The notes under the pieces: generated by a model
What the model was told of the DNA's origin: nothing
Database searches by the model: none
What the model saw: only the letters and a program-made list of their open reading frames with translations
Shown: positions 30,947-40,297 of the stretch, piece after piece
Layout of the letters: every line of letters starts with the position of its first letter
Position numbering within the stretch: position 1 is the first letter of the stretch
Program-made: the position numbers and the translations under genes
Assembly: GCF_003217775.1 (NCBI RefSeq)
Contig: NZ_QJVJ01000002.1
Span: 558,001 to 622,000, forward strand
Length of the DNA: 64,000 bases
Reading direction: 5' to 3'
DNA from: Paenibacillus flagellatus
GTDB lineage: Bacteria; Bacillota; Bacilli; Paenibacillales; NBRC-103111

Positions 30947-33916
30947 ATGTTGTTCCGAAAAGGCATCTTGAACGTGCTTACATGGGTCATGCTGCTCGCG
31001 ATTGTGCAACCGCTTGCAATCGCATCGGCCGATCCGGCCGCCGACAACGTCGGTGCGAGCGCCGAGAGCGTCACGAATTTGGTTTACGGCAAAGTGCCGG
31101 TACTGCACGTCGAATCCGGCGATACGACGGTCCGAAACGGCGAGCAGGCGAAGCTGAAGTTTTTGACCGACGATTTATACGGAACCGGCGATTGGGGGAA
31201 GGAAGGGTCGACCCGCTACGCGAGCTTTTTGAGAAATATCGGCCGCAGCCTCGTGTTCGATCTGGGACAGCCCTCCACGTTGAATGAAGTGCGTCTGCGG
31301 GCGCTGGGAGACGCGTCGGCGGGCATTTATTTGCCGGATTACGTGAACGTCGCGGTTTCGAACGACGGCGGGTCCACCTGGCACTTCGTGGGCAAAGTCG
31401 CGAAAAGCGAAGCGGTCCAAGCCGATTCGAAGCAGTATTGGTACGCGTTGACCGGCCTGAACGTCAAAGCGTCCATGATCAAATTGAGCTTCGAGGTCGA
31501 CGTCTTTATTTTCCTGGATGAAGTCCGGGCGCTCGGGTTGAAGGAGGTCGCCGGCGACGCGGCGGTACCGACCGGGGGAGACGTAAGTCCGTATACGCCG
31601 AACGAGGAGTTCCGCTATCCGGCTCCCGGATCGTCCCAAGTCGGCGGCGTCCGGCACGAATATTTGCTGTACGGCGGGTGGCATACGAACGCCACCGTCT
31701 ATTTGCCGCGCACTTACGACGATCTGTTGCCCGTCGTCGCTTATATCGACCGGAGCGGAGAGATCAAGGATTGGTTTTACGACACGATCTTGTTCATGAA
31801 CTATCCGACAAGCTCCAAAAACCGGTGGTACATCAGCTCGAGCGCGGTCACTTCCGCCGTGTACGCCTCCAACAAAGCGGACTGGCAGGAATACGCGGAT
31901 CTGCTGTTCCAGCCGAACGTCCAGATCGCCGCCTTGGACAAGGCGGTCGGAGACGTGAAGAAAAAGCTGAATCAGCCGGATTACAAGTACAAAGTGTACA
32001 TTTCCATCCCGAAGGCGCTTCCGCAGCAAACCGACTTCGGAACGGTGAACGGGAAGGCGCTCAATTTCGACCATCGTCAGGTCGGGGACGATGCAGCGTT
32101 GGCGAACCGGGTCGCCGCGGTGAAATGGTACATCGATACGATTATGCAAAAATGGAACGAAGCCCGGTTCGGCAATCTCAGCCTGGAAGGCTTCTACTGG
32201 TACGACGAGGCGGTTCACAATTATGCGAGCAACCGGGAGGAAGAGCTGGTGAAGCAAGCGACCGCTTACGTTCATGCGCAAGGGAAAAAAATACATTGGA
32301 TCCCGTTTTACCAAGCGGCCGGTTTTTTCCGCTGGAAGGAGCTAGGCTTCGACTATGCGTACATGCAGCCGAACTACGCCTTCTATACGAGCCCGCAAAC
32401 GAGACCGACGGACGCGGCCAACTTAGCGAAGCGGTTCGGATTGGGCGTCGAGATGGAAGTGCACCATAACATCTTCAAGGACCCGGCGCTGCGCAAAAAA
32501 TATTACGATTATTTGGATCAGGGCGTAACGGCCGGCTATATGAACCAATCCGCGTTGGCCTGGTATTGGGCGACCGATACGTTCCAGCTCGCTTACAAGA
32601 GCACGGTCGACAACGACCGGAAAGTGTATGAAGACACGTACTACTTCGTGAAAGGCACGTATCCGAACAAGTATACGCCTCCCGTGAACACGGACGGCGG
32701 AAGCGATTCCGGCAGCGATAACGGGGGATCGACGAGCCCGACAAGTCCGACAAGCCCGACGAGTCCGACCGGTCCGGGAGGGGGAGGAGCGCCGGCTGAG
32801 CCGGATCGGGATCGGCAAGTCGTGAGCAAGGAGCAGCTGGCCGACGTTCGCGACGGCACCGTTTCGTTGAAACTGGCCGAAGGCGTGCGGGAAGCGGTTC
32901 TGTCCGCGGCGGATATGAAAAGCATCGAGAACGGCGGACTGGAGCTCGTGTTCGGCGACGCGACCGTCGAAATGCCGTCCGGCGTGCTGAAGCAGCTGGT
33001 CGAGCTTGCGGGTGCGGACAAGGATGAGTCGATCGCGATTGCGGCCCGCCCGCTGTCCGGAGACAAAGCGAAAGCCGTCGAGCCGCTCGAGGAGAACGGT
33101 CTGGCCGTCAAGCGTGCCGGCGACCTGTTCGAGCTGACCGTCAAAATCGGCGATGAGCCGGTTCGGCCGGGAACGTTCCGCGAGCCGGTAACGGTGGAGC
33201 TCCCTTACCGGAAAGGGACCGTTAACGAGAATTGGCTGGGCGTGTACCGCTACGACGAAAGCGCGAAGACATGGCGGTACGTCGGCGGTGAGGTCCAAGC
33301 CGAGAAGGGCGTCGTCCGCGTCAAGCTGGACCATTTCAGCACGTACGGCGTATTCGAAACCGACAAGACGTTTGTCGACGTGGGTCCGTCTCACTGGGCA
33401 TACGACGGCATCAAAACGTTGGCGGCGAAACATGTGGTCCAGGGCGTAACCGACGATGCGTTCGAACCGGGCCGCAGCGTGACGCGCGCCGAATTCGCGG
33501 GTCTGGTCGTCCGGGCTCTCGGCTTGCCGGCATCCCGCTCCGCGGGCTCCGCCTTCTCCGACGTGGCCGAATCCGATTGGTATGCGGCCGTCGTAGCGGC
33601 GGCGAACGAAGCGAAGCTGATCGAAGGCCGTTCGGCCGGGACGTTCGCGCCGAACGAGACGATCTCCCGCGAAGAGATGGCCTCGCTGATGATTCGGGCT
33701 TTTGCGCTTTCCGGCGGCAAATCCGCGTCGGCGCCGACGACCGTCCGTTACGCGGACGAAGCGGACATTTCCGAATGGGCGCGGGAATCCGTATACGCCG
33801 CCGCCGAAGCGGGGCTGATGAGCGGCACCGGAAACGGCGCGTTCGCGGCGAAGGCTCCGGCAAGCCGGGCGGAAGCCGTTCAAGCGATAGCCAATTTGTT
33901 GAAGGCAATCCGATAA
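30947..33916 (+). CDS. Secreted SLH-domain protein with DUF4855
   Basis: The 989-residue surface protein starts with a signal peptide, MLFRKGILNVLTWVMLLAIV with cleavage near ASA/DP. Residues 40-205 look like a discoidin-type sandwich (LVFDLGQPSTLNEVRLRAL). Residues about 220-575 match DUF4855 (HEYLLYGGWH, LSLEGFYWYDEAVHNY, IHWIPFYQAAGFFRWKELGF), a TIM-barrel-like region found in Paenibacillus glycan loci. A Ser-Pro-Thr/Gly linker (about 590-615) leads to a beta-rich region, then three SLH repeats (from about residue 805: FVDVGPSHWAYDGIKTL, AFSDVAESDWYAAV, YADEADISEWARESV), which anchor to secondary cell-wall polymer. The third SLH lacks parts of the consensus. GGGAGG precedes the ATG. Activity is unknown; a glycoside hydrolase-like role is inference. 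Confidence 0.88.
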   Translation: MLFRKGILNVLTWVMLLAIVQPLAIASADPAADNVGASAESVTNLVYGKVPVLHVESGDTTVRNGEQAKLKFLTDDLYGTGDWGKEGSTRYASFLRNIGRSLVFDLGQPSTLNEVRLRALGDASAGIYLPDYVNVAVSNDGGSTWHFVGKVAKSEAVQADSKQYWYALTGLNVKASMIKLSFEVDVFIFLDEVRALGLKEVAGDAAVPTGGDVSPYTPNEEFRYPAPGSSQVGGVRHEYLLYGGWHTNATVYLPRTYDDLLPVVAYIDRSGEIKDWFYDTILFMNYPTSSKNRWYISSSAVTSAVYASNKADWQEYADLLFQPNVQIAALDKAVGDVKKKLNQPDYKYKVYISIPKALPQQTDFGTVNGKALNFDHRQVGDDAALANRVAAVKWYIDTIMQKWNEARFGNLSLEGFYWYDEAVHNYASNREEELVKQATAYVHAQGKKIHWIPFYQAAGFFRWKELGFDYAYMQPNYAFYTSPQTRPTDAANLAKRFGLGVEMEVHHNIFKDPALRKKYYDYLDQGVTAGYMNQSALAWYWATDTFQLAYKSTVDNDRKVYEDTYYFVKGTYPNKYTPPVNTDGGSDSGSDNGGSTSPTSPTSPTSPTGPGGGGAPAEPDRDRQVVSKEQLADVRDGTVSLKLAEGVREAVLSAADMKSIENGGLELVFGDATVEMPSGVLKQLVELAGADKDESIAIAARPLSGDKAKAVEPLEENGLAVKRAGDLFELTVKIGDEPVRPGTFREPVTVELPYRKGTVNENWLGVYRYDESAKTWRYVGGEVQAEKGVVRVKLDHFSTYGVFETDKTFVDVGPSHWAYDGIKTLAAKHVVQGVTDDAFEPGRSVTRAEFAGLVVRALGLPASRSAGSAFSDVAESDWYAAVVAAANEAKLIEGRSAGTFAPNETISREEMASLMIRAFALSGGKSASAPTTVRYADEADISEWARESVYAAAEAGLMSGTGNGAFAAKAPASRAEAVQAIANLLKAIR
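32734..32769. repeat. Four 9-bp tandem repeats encoding Ser-Pro-Thr
   Basis: Units GAGCCCGAC, AAGTCCGAC, AAGCCCGAC and GAGTCCGAC encode the interdomain linker of the SLH/DUF4855 protein. Unit changes are in frame, so copy number could vary without breaking the gene. Confidence 0.85.
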
Positions 33917-33926
33917 GTCCATCGAG

Positions 33927-33973
33927 AAACCGTCTGATACGGCCCGTTCCATCCGGCCGTGCCGGGCGGTTTT
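33927..33973 (+). terminator. Terminator after the SLH/DUF4855 gene
   Basis: AAACCG (33927-33932) pairs with CGGTTT (33966-33971), and inside it ACGGCC pairs with GGCCGT. The stem is followed by T5. It lies 11 bases after the stop. Confidence 0.7.
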
Positions 33974-34158
33974 TCGTCTTGAGCGATCGGCTTGCCGGTA
34001 AAGCTTGAAGACTTAGCCGACGCCGGAGGCACATACGGCGATGCAAGAGTCCGATCGGCCGACGGACATGCCAACGTCGTGCAACGACTTTTTCGCCGGG
34101 ATGCGTTATTCTGATAAAGGAATGAGGACAGTTATCGATATTCGGGGAGGAACTTACG

Positions 34159-34884
34159 ATGCACGACTTTCGAAGATGGCGAGACAGGCTTCGAGAAAAA
34201 GCGGATAACCCCGCCGCCCGTCCGGCTCTCTATGTGGCGATCGGCGACAGCGTCACTCACGGCATTATGGAGGGGGAGGTACTCGAGCATGAGCGGGTGT
34301 ACCACCAGCTGCTGCGGAAACGGATAGCGAAGCGGTATCCGAACAGCGTATTGAACGTCATCAACTCCGGCGTATCCGGCGATACCGCCCATCGCTCCCG
34401 GGAACGCTGGGCCCATGACGTCATCTGCTATAAGCCCGACCTCGTTACGATCAAATTCGGCTTGAACGACGCCCATGGCGGCGAGGAAGGGGTCAAGCCC
34501 TATATCGCGGCGATTCGCGACCTCGTTCGGCTCATCCGGAACGAAACGGACGCCGAGCTTCTGCTCATGACGCCGAGCATGATGATGAAACGGGACAACG
34601 CCTTCATCTCGGAGGAGCATCGGCGCCATGTTCCAACCTTCCTCAAGGTATACGAGGAAGGGCATCTGCTCCGCTATGTCGAAGCGCTGCGGTCGTTCGC
34701 CGCGAGCGACGGCTTGCCTCTTCTCGACGTGTACGCCATGTGGGAGCGGATGGAGGCGGAAGGCGTAGACATTCACACCCGGTTGTCGAACGGCATCAAT
34801 CATCCGGACCGGCAGTTTCACGAGGAGCTGGCCGAGGCGCTGGAAGCGTTCCTGTTCGCGGGCGACTCCGTTCCGGACCGCTAA
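34159..34884 (+). CDS. SGNH/GDSL-type hydrolase
   Basis: The 241-residue cytoplasmic protein (no signal peptide) has the SGNH esterase fold. Block I is YVAIGDSVTHG with nucleophile Ser31, block II has Gly in INSGVSGDTA, block III is KFGLNDAHGG with the oxyanion Asn, and block V is NGINHPD with His215. The usual Asp four residues before that His appears to be Asn here, so the catalytic triad may be incomplete or supplied by a neighbour. Family members deacetylate sugars or hydrolyse esters. GGGGAGG precedes the ATG. It is upstream of and co-oriented with the GH2 gene, separated by a terminator. Confidence 0.88.
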   Translation: MHDFRRWRDRLREKADNPAARPALYVAIGDSVTHGIMEGEVLEHERVYHQLLRKRIAKRYPNSVLNVINSGVSGDTAHRSRERWAHDVICYKPDLVTIKFGLNDAHGGEEGVKPYIAAIRDLVRLIRNETDAELLLMTPSMMMKRDNAFISEEHRRHVPTFLKVYEEGHLLRYVEALRSFAASDGLPLLDVYAMWERMEAEGVDIHTRLSNGINHPDRQFHEELAEALEAFLFAGDSVPDR

Positions 34885-34931
34885 GCGGGTCGGCTGCGAA
34901 GACACTTTTAATTCCGCCCGATGTACCGTTG

Positions 34932-34957
34932 GGGGGGCCGCAATCCGGCCCCCTTTT
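34932..34957 (+). terminator. Terminator after the SGNH hydrolase gene
   Basis: GGGGGCCG and CGGCCCCC pair around a short AATC-type loop (34932-34953), followed by TTTT. Confidence 0.75.
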
Positions 34958-35063
34958 CCTGCTGGAAGGTCACAAGAAAAAGCAATTGCCGCCAAGGAGG
35001 AAAAAACGCCCGTTCGAAGAATGATTTGGAAACAACATTATTCGAAAGCGGGGATCGATCGTT

Positions 35064-37442
35064 ATGAACGGAACGAACGCAGCCGACATACGGTGCCGAT
35101 GGGAGCTGGCCCACGGCCCGGCCGGCGAAATGCCGAAGCCGGAACAATGGGCTTCGCTCGATTGGAGGGAAACGTCCGTTCCTTCCAACGTGCATACGTC
35201 GGCGTTCGGGATTCCGGTCGAGCGGCTGTACGTGCGAGACCGGATCCGCGAAACCGACTGGATGAACGACCGATACTGGCTGTACCGGGCCCGATTCGAT
35301 TCGCCCCGGGCGGGAGAAGACCGGGAAGCGGTCTTCGTGCTGAAGGGCGTGGATTACCGCTGCACCGTTTATTTGGACGGCAAGCGCGTGCTCGACCACG
35401 AAGGGATGTTCAGTCCGATCGAGGTTCCCCTCGACGAACGGGCGGCCTCGCCGGGAGAGGAACGGGAGCTTGTCGTCGTCATTCATCCGTTCGTCAAAGG
35501 AGCGGAACCCTACGAAACGCTGAAGGCGCGTTACGGCTTCGGCGACGGCTGGGATTTCGCGCCGAGGCTGACGTCCGCCGGGATATGGGACGACGCGCAC
35601 GTCGTCGTCCGCCCCAAGCTGCGGGTTGCATCCGCTTACACGGCCGTGAAGCGGGCCAACCGGCAGCGGGCCGACATTGTCGTCCATGCCGAATGGAGCG
35701 AGAGGATCGAGTCGGGCACCGTAACGGTGCGGATCGGCGGAGCGGCGCGCTCCTTCCCGATCGTGGCGAGCGATCGGCTGGCGATGCCGATTGCCGTTCC
35801 GTCGCCGAGATGGTGGTGGCCGAACGGACGCGGCGAGCCGCATCTCGTCGAGCTGCAGCTGGAGCTCGACGTACCCGGCAGACGGACGGAGCCGTTCCGG
35901 CAGCGCATCGGGCTTCGCACGGTCGAGCGCGTTCCTTGCGAAGGCCAAGGGCAGGAGGATACGCCGCTTCGTCTGCGGATCAACGGGGAGGAGCTGTTTC
36001 TGAACGGGGTCAACTGGGTGCCGGCGGACGCTTGTCCGGCCGAGGTGACGGCCGAACGGTACCGGACGTTTCTGCAGCGGTTCCGCGACGCCGGCGTCAA
36101 TTTCGTGCGCGTCTGGGGAGGCGGGCTGAAGGAAAAAGACGCGTTCTACGACATCGCCGACGAGCTGGGGCTCATGGTCATGCAGGAATTTCCGCTGGCA
36201 TGCCAGAAGCTGGCCCGGTCGGAAACGTTTTACCGCGTGCTGGAGCAGGAAGCGTCGGCGATCGTACGGGCGCTGAGGCACCATCCGTCCGTCGTCGTCT
36301 GGTCCGGAGGGAACGAGCATTACCATTATTGGGACGCCGTCGATTCCGGGACGGACGCGATGGAGGCGGCGAGGCCCGCCGTGCGGGACATGTTCGGCAT
36401 CGGCGAGGGCGACCGCGAATGGCTGGCGGGCGCCGACACGTACGCCGAGCCGGCGCTGGCGCTGCTCGATTCCGTATGCGCGGGCTTGGACGGGACGCGG
36501 CCTTACCAGATTACCTCGGCGCTGGAGGGAGAAGGCGAAGTTCACGGCATATGGAATTGGAATCCGCGCATCGGGGATCATCGGTACCGCGATTATGAAA
36601 GCTTGTACGCATTTTGGCGGAGCGCCGACAAGCAGCTGTACTCCGAGGCGAGCGTCTCGTCAATCGCCAATGCGGACACGATCCGCGACGTGCTCGGGCT
36701 CGGGGCGGACGAGCCGCTGGGAGGCTTGCCGGAGAAGAGCGACCCGATGTGGCGCCTGCATCATGCCTTCGGCAGCGTCTGGGACGGTCACGACGATCTA
36801 TGGCTCGACATTCCGTCGACCGAGAAGCTGTTCGGTCCGATGAATCGGCTGGAAGAGCTCGTATTCGCGAACCAGTGGATGCAGGGCGAAGGCTGCCGCT
36901 TTCTGATCGAGGAGCTGCGCCGCCGGCAGCGGCGGGTCGCGGGCGTCGTCTGGTGGGGCGTCAACGAGCCTTGGCCGGGGCTCGCGGGAAACGCGCTCCT
37001 CGATTATTACGGCCGGCCCAAGCTCGGATGGTCGTTCCTCGCCAGCGCGTTTCGCCCGACCGTCGCCTCACTCCGCTACGAGCACTGCGTCGCGCGGGCC
37101 GTGAAGCCGGAGCTGTGGGTGAGCCGCAACGGCGGCGGCCGATTCGAGGGCCGATACGAAGCGGAGCTCGTCCATCTGCATACCGGCGAGACGGAAACGA
37201 TCGAGGGGCGGGTCGTCTGCGGGGACGGGGAGTCCGTCTACGTCCGGACGCTGCCTCGCGTCCGTCTCGTCCCCGGCAGCCGGCTTCACGTCCGGCTCCG
37301 GCTGTTCGACGAGGCGGGCGGGGCGCTCGTGCACACCAACGATTACGTGTTCGCACCGGCGGAGGAGGAAGCGCCGTTTCGCGGCGAAACCGCGGCCCTG
37401 CTGAAGCGGTTGTACGCATCCGGGCCGGACGGCGGCCGATAA
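35064..37442 (+). CDS. GH2 glycosidase, beta-mannosidase-like
   Basis: This 792-residue cytoplasmic glycoside hydrolase of family 2 has an N-terminal jelly-roll domain (about 1-180: WRETSVPSNVHTSAFGIP, VLKGVDYRCTVYLDGKRV), an Ig-like domain (about 190-290) and a catalytic TIM barrel (about 295-650). The barrel starts LRINGEELFLNGVNWVPAD and VNFVRVWGGG, typical of beta-mannosidases and exo-glucosaminidases. The acid/base is Glu418 in WSGGNEHYHYW and the nucleophile Glu528 in LYSEASVSS. A C-terminal sandwich completes the protein. There is no export signal, so it would act on imported oligosaccharides. The ribosome binding site is weak. The exact sugar cannot be told from sequence. Confidence 0.9.
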   Translation: MNGTNAADIRCRWELAHGPAGEMPKPEQWASLDWRETSVPSNVHTSAFGIPVERLYVRDRIRETDWMNDRYWLYRARFDSPRAGEDREAVFVLKGVDYRCTVYLDGKRVLDHEGMFSPIEVPLDERAASPGEERELVVVIHPFVKGAEPYETLKARYGFGDGWDFAPRLTSAGIWDDAHVVVRPKLRVASAYTAVKRANRQRADIVVHAEWSERIESGTVTVRIGGAARSFPIVASDRLAMPIAVPSPRWWWPNGRGEPHLVELQLELDVPGRRTEPFRQRIGLRTVERVPCEGQGQEDTPLRLRINGEELFLNGVNWVPADACPAEVTAERYRTFLQRFRDAGVNFVRVWGGGLKEKDAFYDIADELGLMVMQEFPLACQKLARSETFYRVLEQEASAIVRALRHHPSVVVWSGGNEHYHYWDAVDSGTDAMEAARPAVRDMFGIGEGDREWLAGADTYAEPALALLDSVCAGLDGTRPYQITSALEGEGEVHGIWNWNPRIGDHRYRDYESLYAFWRSADKQLYSEASVSSIANADTIRDVLGLGADEPLGGLPEKSDPMWRLHHAFGSVWDGHDDLWLDIPSTEKLFGPMNRLEELVFANQWMQGEGCRFLIEELRRRQRRVAGVVWWGVNEPWPGLAGNALLDYYGRPKLGWSFLASAFRPTVASLRYEHCVARAVKPELWVSRNGGGRFEGRYEAELVHLHTGETETIEGRVVCGDGESVYVRTLPRVRLVPGSRLHVRLRLFDEAGGALVHTNDYVFAPAEEEAPFRGETAALLKRLYASGPDGGR

Positions 37443-37601
37443 GCTTCTACGGGCCGTCCCGGATATATCCGGCTGCGGCGTAATGCCGAAACATTTCCTA
37501 AGGCGGCAAGATTAACCGTCCGGCTGCAACATTCCGGACGTCCGGGGCGTTAGAAGAATAACTCCGCCAAGGAGTAATCGACAACGTAGGAGAGAAGCCT
37601 T

Positions 37602-38510
37602 ATGAAAAAAATTGCGGCAGCGACCATGACGGCGGTTTTGTTCAGCGGCTTGGCTTTCGGTACGGCGCACGCCTTTACGGACGTCGACCCCGGCCAGTCC
37701 GCGGCGGTACATGCATTGAAGGAGCGAGGCATCGTGAGCGGAATGGACGGCGATCGTTTCGCGCCGAAGTCGCAAATCAGCTACGCGCAAACCGTACAGA
37801 TGATCGTCAAGGCGTTCGACTTCAATCTGGATGCGATTCGCTTCATCAAGGCACCCGTCGCGTCGGAGCTGTACGACAACGTCCGGGACGATGCGTGGTA
37901 CGCCGAGGCGTTCATTATCGCCCACTATAACGGGCTCGACATTCCGAGAAACGTAGACCCGAACGCCGCCGTCACCCGCGAGCGGTTCGGCGATCTGCTC
38001 GTCCGCGCGATGGAGAAGAAAGCCGACCTCCCGATGGTCAAAATGTTCATCCAGATCCAGGACGAAAATCAGATCGAGCCGGGCCTGCAAGGAGCGCTGC
38101 AGCGTCTCCTGCTATATAAAATCGAGGAGCTGGACAAGGACGGCAACTTCCGTCCGAAGAGCGGGCTCACGCGCGGGGAAGCCGCCGTCTGGGTACACAA
38201 GGCGATGCGTCTCGTCGCCGACCATACGCGGAAGCCGGAGACGGCGGAGGAAATCGCCGTCGCCGTCGAGAAGGTGAACGACGAAGTCAACAAGGTGACG
38301 CTGTCCCGCGGGCAGAAGCCGAGCGCCGGCTACGGCATCGCCATCGAGAGCATCCGGTTCGAGCCGGACGGCCGCGCCGTCATCCGCTATACGCTGACCG
38401 ATCCGAAGCCGGGCGACATGGCCGCAACCGTCGTCACGGAGCCGAAAGCCGTTACTTACGTTTCTTCGAAATACAACGCGGTAGCCGAGCCGGCCGGCGG
38501 GGAAGACTGA
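37602..38510 (+). CDS. Exported SLH protein with PrcB-like C-terminal domain
   Basis: The 302-residue protein has a signal peptide, MKKIAAATMTAVLFSGLAFG, cleaved near AHA/F. Two SLH-like repeats follow (about 25-75: FTDVDPGQSAAVHALKERG; about 90-150: LYDNVRDDAWYAEAFIIAHY), then a third, weaker one (to about 190). The C-terminal part (about 225-300) reads RGQKPSAGYGIAIESIRFE and YTLTDPKPGDMAATVVTEPK, which resembles the PrcB/protease-complex C-terminal domain. It would sit on the cell wall. GGAGAG precedes the ATG. It lies between the GH2 gene and a terminator; a regulatory or structural envelope role is inference. Confidence 0.8.
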   Translation: MKKIAAATMTAVLFSGLAFGTAHAFTDVDPGQSAAVHALKERGIVSGMDGDRFAPKSQISYAQTVQMIVKAFDFNLDAIRFIKAPVASELYDNVRDDAWYAEAFIIAHYNGLDIPRNVDPNAAVTRERFGDLLVRAMEKKADLPMVKMFIQIQDENQIEPGLQGALQRLLLYKIEELDKDGNFRPKSGLTRGEAAVWVHKAMRLVADHTRKPETAEEIAVAVEKVNDEVNKVTLSRGQKPSAGYGIAIESIRFEPDGRAVIRYTLTDPKPGDMAATVVTEPKAVTYVSSKYNAVAEPAGGED

Positions 38511-38527
38511 GCCGGGAACGGAACGGG

Positions 38528-38574
38528 AAAAAGCCGGGTCTTCAGCCAGCGATGCTGGCGAGATCCGGCTTTTT
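38528..38574. terminator. Bidirectional terminator between convergent genes
   Basis: AAAAAGCCGG (38528-38537) pairs with CCGGCTTTTT (38565-38574); a smaller hairpin, GCCAGC with GCTGGC, sits inside. It ends both the SLH gene (plus) and the unknown gene at 38583 (minus). Confidence 0.9.
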
Positions 38575-38582
38575 CGGCATCT

Positions 38583-39362
38583 TTATTGCTTTTGAATTTT
38601 TGAAGGGTTGTTGATTTTGTACGGGACGGGATGCTTCGTCAGCTTTTTGGCGATCACTTTCGCTTCGAAGGCGATCGTATCCCCGACGGCCAGCCCGGCC
38701 TTTTTCAGCGTGGCGCTGTAGCTCGACCAGGCGGTGCCGAGTTCGATTTCGGGCTCCCGGACGGACACCGGCTCGTAGATGACGACTTCGTCGTCGCTGT
38801 CGGAGAACGGGTTCGGTACGGTCGTAAATTCCTTGACGGTCGCGACCATGCCGACCTTGTCCTCCGGCAGCTGAAGCTTGGCCGCCTTTCCCTTCTTCGC
38901 TTCCGTCTTCGGCGCAGCGGCAGGCTCGGGCCGATCCTCGCCGGCGCTCCCGACGCCGGCCTCCGCCTCGTCCGGCTGCTCGTCCCGCGGCGATTCGGGC
39001 TCCGCGCGCTCCGGCTCCGGCGCCGCGGCCGGGACGTCGGAAGCGGCCTCCGCCGCTCCTTCCGCCGATTCTTCGGCCACAGCGGAAGCCCGCTGCCCGA
39101 ACGTCGACGCCTGCATTTCCTTCAGGTACGAAGGGTGAATGCAATGGCGCCGGCTATCTTCGAACTCGATGACGGCCGTCGTTCGGTCGACGTACCCGAC
39201 GATCGCGCACGTCGTTTTTTGCCCGAAGCCCTTGTACAGAAACGTCTTCGACTTGGACGCCTTGTCCGACAGCAGCCCCCACTCCTTGCACTTGTCGATC
39301 AGCTCCGCCTCGGATTCGAACGCGACGTACGAGCCGGGCTCGATGATAAACGGTTGTCCCAT
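38583..39362 (-). CDS. Conserved-looking protein of unknown function with acidic linker
   Basis: The 259-residue product begins (M)GQPFIIEPGSYVAFESE and has an N-terminal globular part (1-100) with Lys/Cys-containing CIHPSYLKEMQASTFGQ, a long Ala/Glu/Pro-rich disordered linker (about 102-172) and a C-terminal beta-rich part (175-255: EPVSVREPEIELGTAWSSYS). There is no signal peptide or membrane segment. I chose the ATG at 39362, ten bases after AGGTGG; upstream in-frame starts are possible. I do not recognise a family. The two-domain layout with a flexible tether suggests a scaffold or binding protein. Confidence 0.7.
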   Translation of the reverse strand: MGQPFIIEPGSYVAFESEAELIDKCKEWGLLSDKASKSKTFLYKGFGQKTTCAIVGYVDRTTAVIEFEDSRRHCIHPSYLKEMQASTFGQRASAVAEESAEGAAEAASDVPAAAPEPERAEPESPRDEQPDEAEAGVGSAGEDRPEPAAAPKTEAKKGKAAKLQLPEDKVGMVATVKEFTTVPNPFSDSDDEVVIYEPVSVREPEIELGTAWSSYSATLKKAGLAVGDTIAFEAKVIAKKLTKHPVPYKINNPSKIQKQ

Positions 39363-39581
39363 CGTTGTCCCCACCTTTCCCTTTCCTTCATCCAATGTCA
39401 TTGCGTCCATTATACCATGTATCCGCCTTCGGATGCGGATGCCGGATCGCGAAGGCGTGAAGAAGCGGCGGCTCGGGTGCTCCGGCCGAAGCGGAATTTG
39501 GGCGCACTGGCTCATGGGCGCCTACATACGATACTCCATAGGCGAATCGCCCAACGACCAAGGAAGGGATACGATTTCGGC

Positions 39582-40193
39582 ATGGCAGTGTCATACATGG
39601 ACTATACTTCTCCGTCCGCGACGTTTACGTACGATCTGCGGGACAACCGGTTCTTCACGAAGGATGCGCAAAATTATATCGACATGCTTTCCGTCAACCA
39701 GCTGAACACGCTCGGCAACGTATCGCTGCTGGACATTTTTTTGAGCAAGGGCAACGTGGTCGAGCCGCACTATCACCAAAACGCGTCGGAGCTCGTCTAT
39801 TGCATCGAAGGGGCGGCCGTCGTCTCGGTGCTCAACCCGTTCACGAAGCGGCTGAACCATTACCCGATCCGTCCGGGCCAAGTGGCGAACGCACCGCAAG
39901 GGTGGTGGCATTACGAGGTGGCGACGGCCGATCGTACGCATTTGCTTGCGATCTTCGATGCGCCGGTTCCGGAATTTATCGGCGGCTCGGACCTGCTTCG
40001 GCTGACGCCGGCCGACATATGGGCCCACACTTACTGCCTCGACGAGGCGATGGTGAAGCGGACGCTCGCGCCGATTACCGAGACGGTGTTCATCGGACCG
40101 CCGGCCGACTGCACGAAGAACGGCACCCGCAGCGAAGAAGCCGGGTCCGCGTGGCGGCCGCCCGTCATCGGCAACGGGGGGAACGTGACGTAA
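39582..40193 (+). CDS. Single-domain cupin protein
   Basis: The 203-residue protein has one beta-barrel cupin domain (about 45-155). The metal-binding block is EPHYHQNASELVYCIEG with His63, His65 and Glu70, and the second motif is PQGWWHYEVAT with a histidine. This layout is shared by oxalate-decarboxylase-like and other cupins, but one barrel and no Arg/Glu lid loop can be assigned here. The N-terminal 40 residues are an extension (DNRFFTKDAQNYIDMLSVNQ) that occurs in Bacillus cupins of unknown role. AGGAAGGG lies about a dozen bases before the ATG. Cytoplasmic. The substrate is unknown. Confidence 0.82.
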   Translation: MAVSYMDYTSPSATFTYDLRDNRFFTKDAQNYIDMLSVNQLNTLGNVSLLDIFLSKGNVVEPHYHQNASELVYCIEGAAVVSVLNPFTKRLNHYPIRPGQVANAPQGWWHYEVATADRTHLLAIFDAPVPEFIGGSDLLRLTPADIWAHTYCLDEAMVKRTLAPITETVFIGPPADCTKNGTRSEEAGSAWRPPVIGNGGNVT

Positions 40194-40297
40194 CGGTCGA
40201 GCGCGGAACGGATAAGGGCTTTTCCCGCCTGGCGGCAAACTTGCCTCCTTGCTGCGGAAGAAGCCCTTTCGTTTTCATGTGGCCGGGAGCAAGCCGT

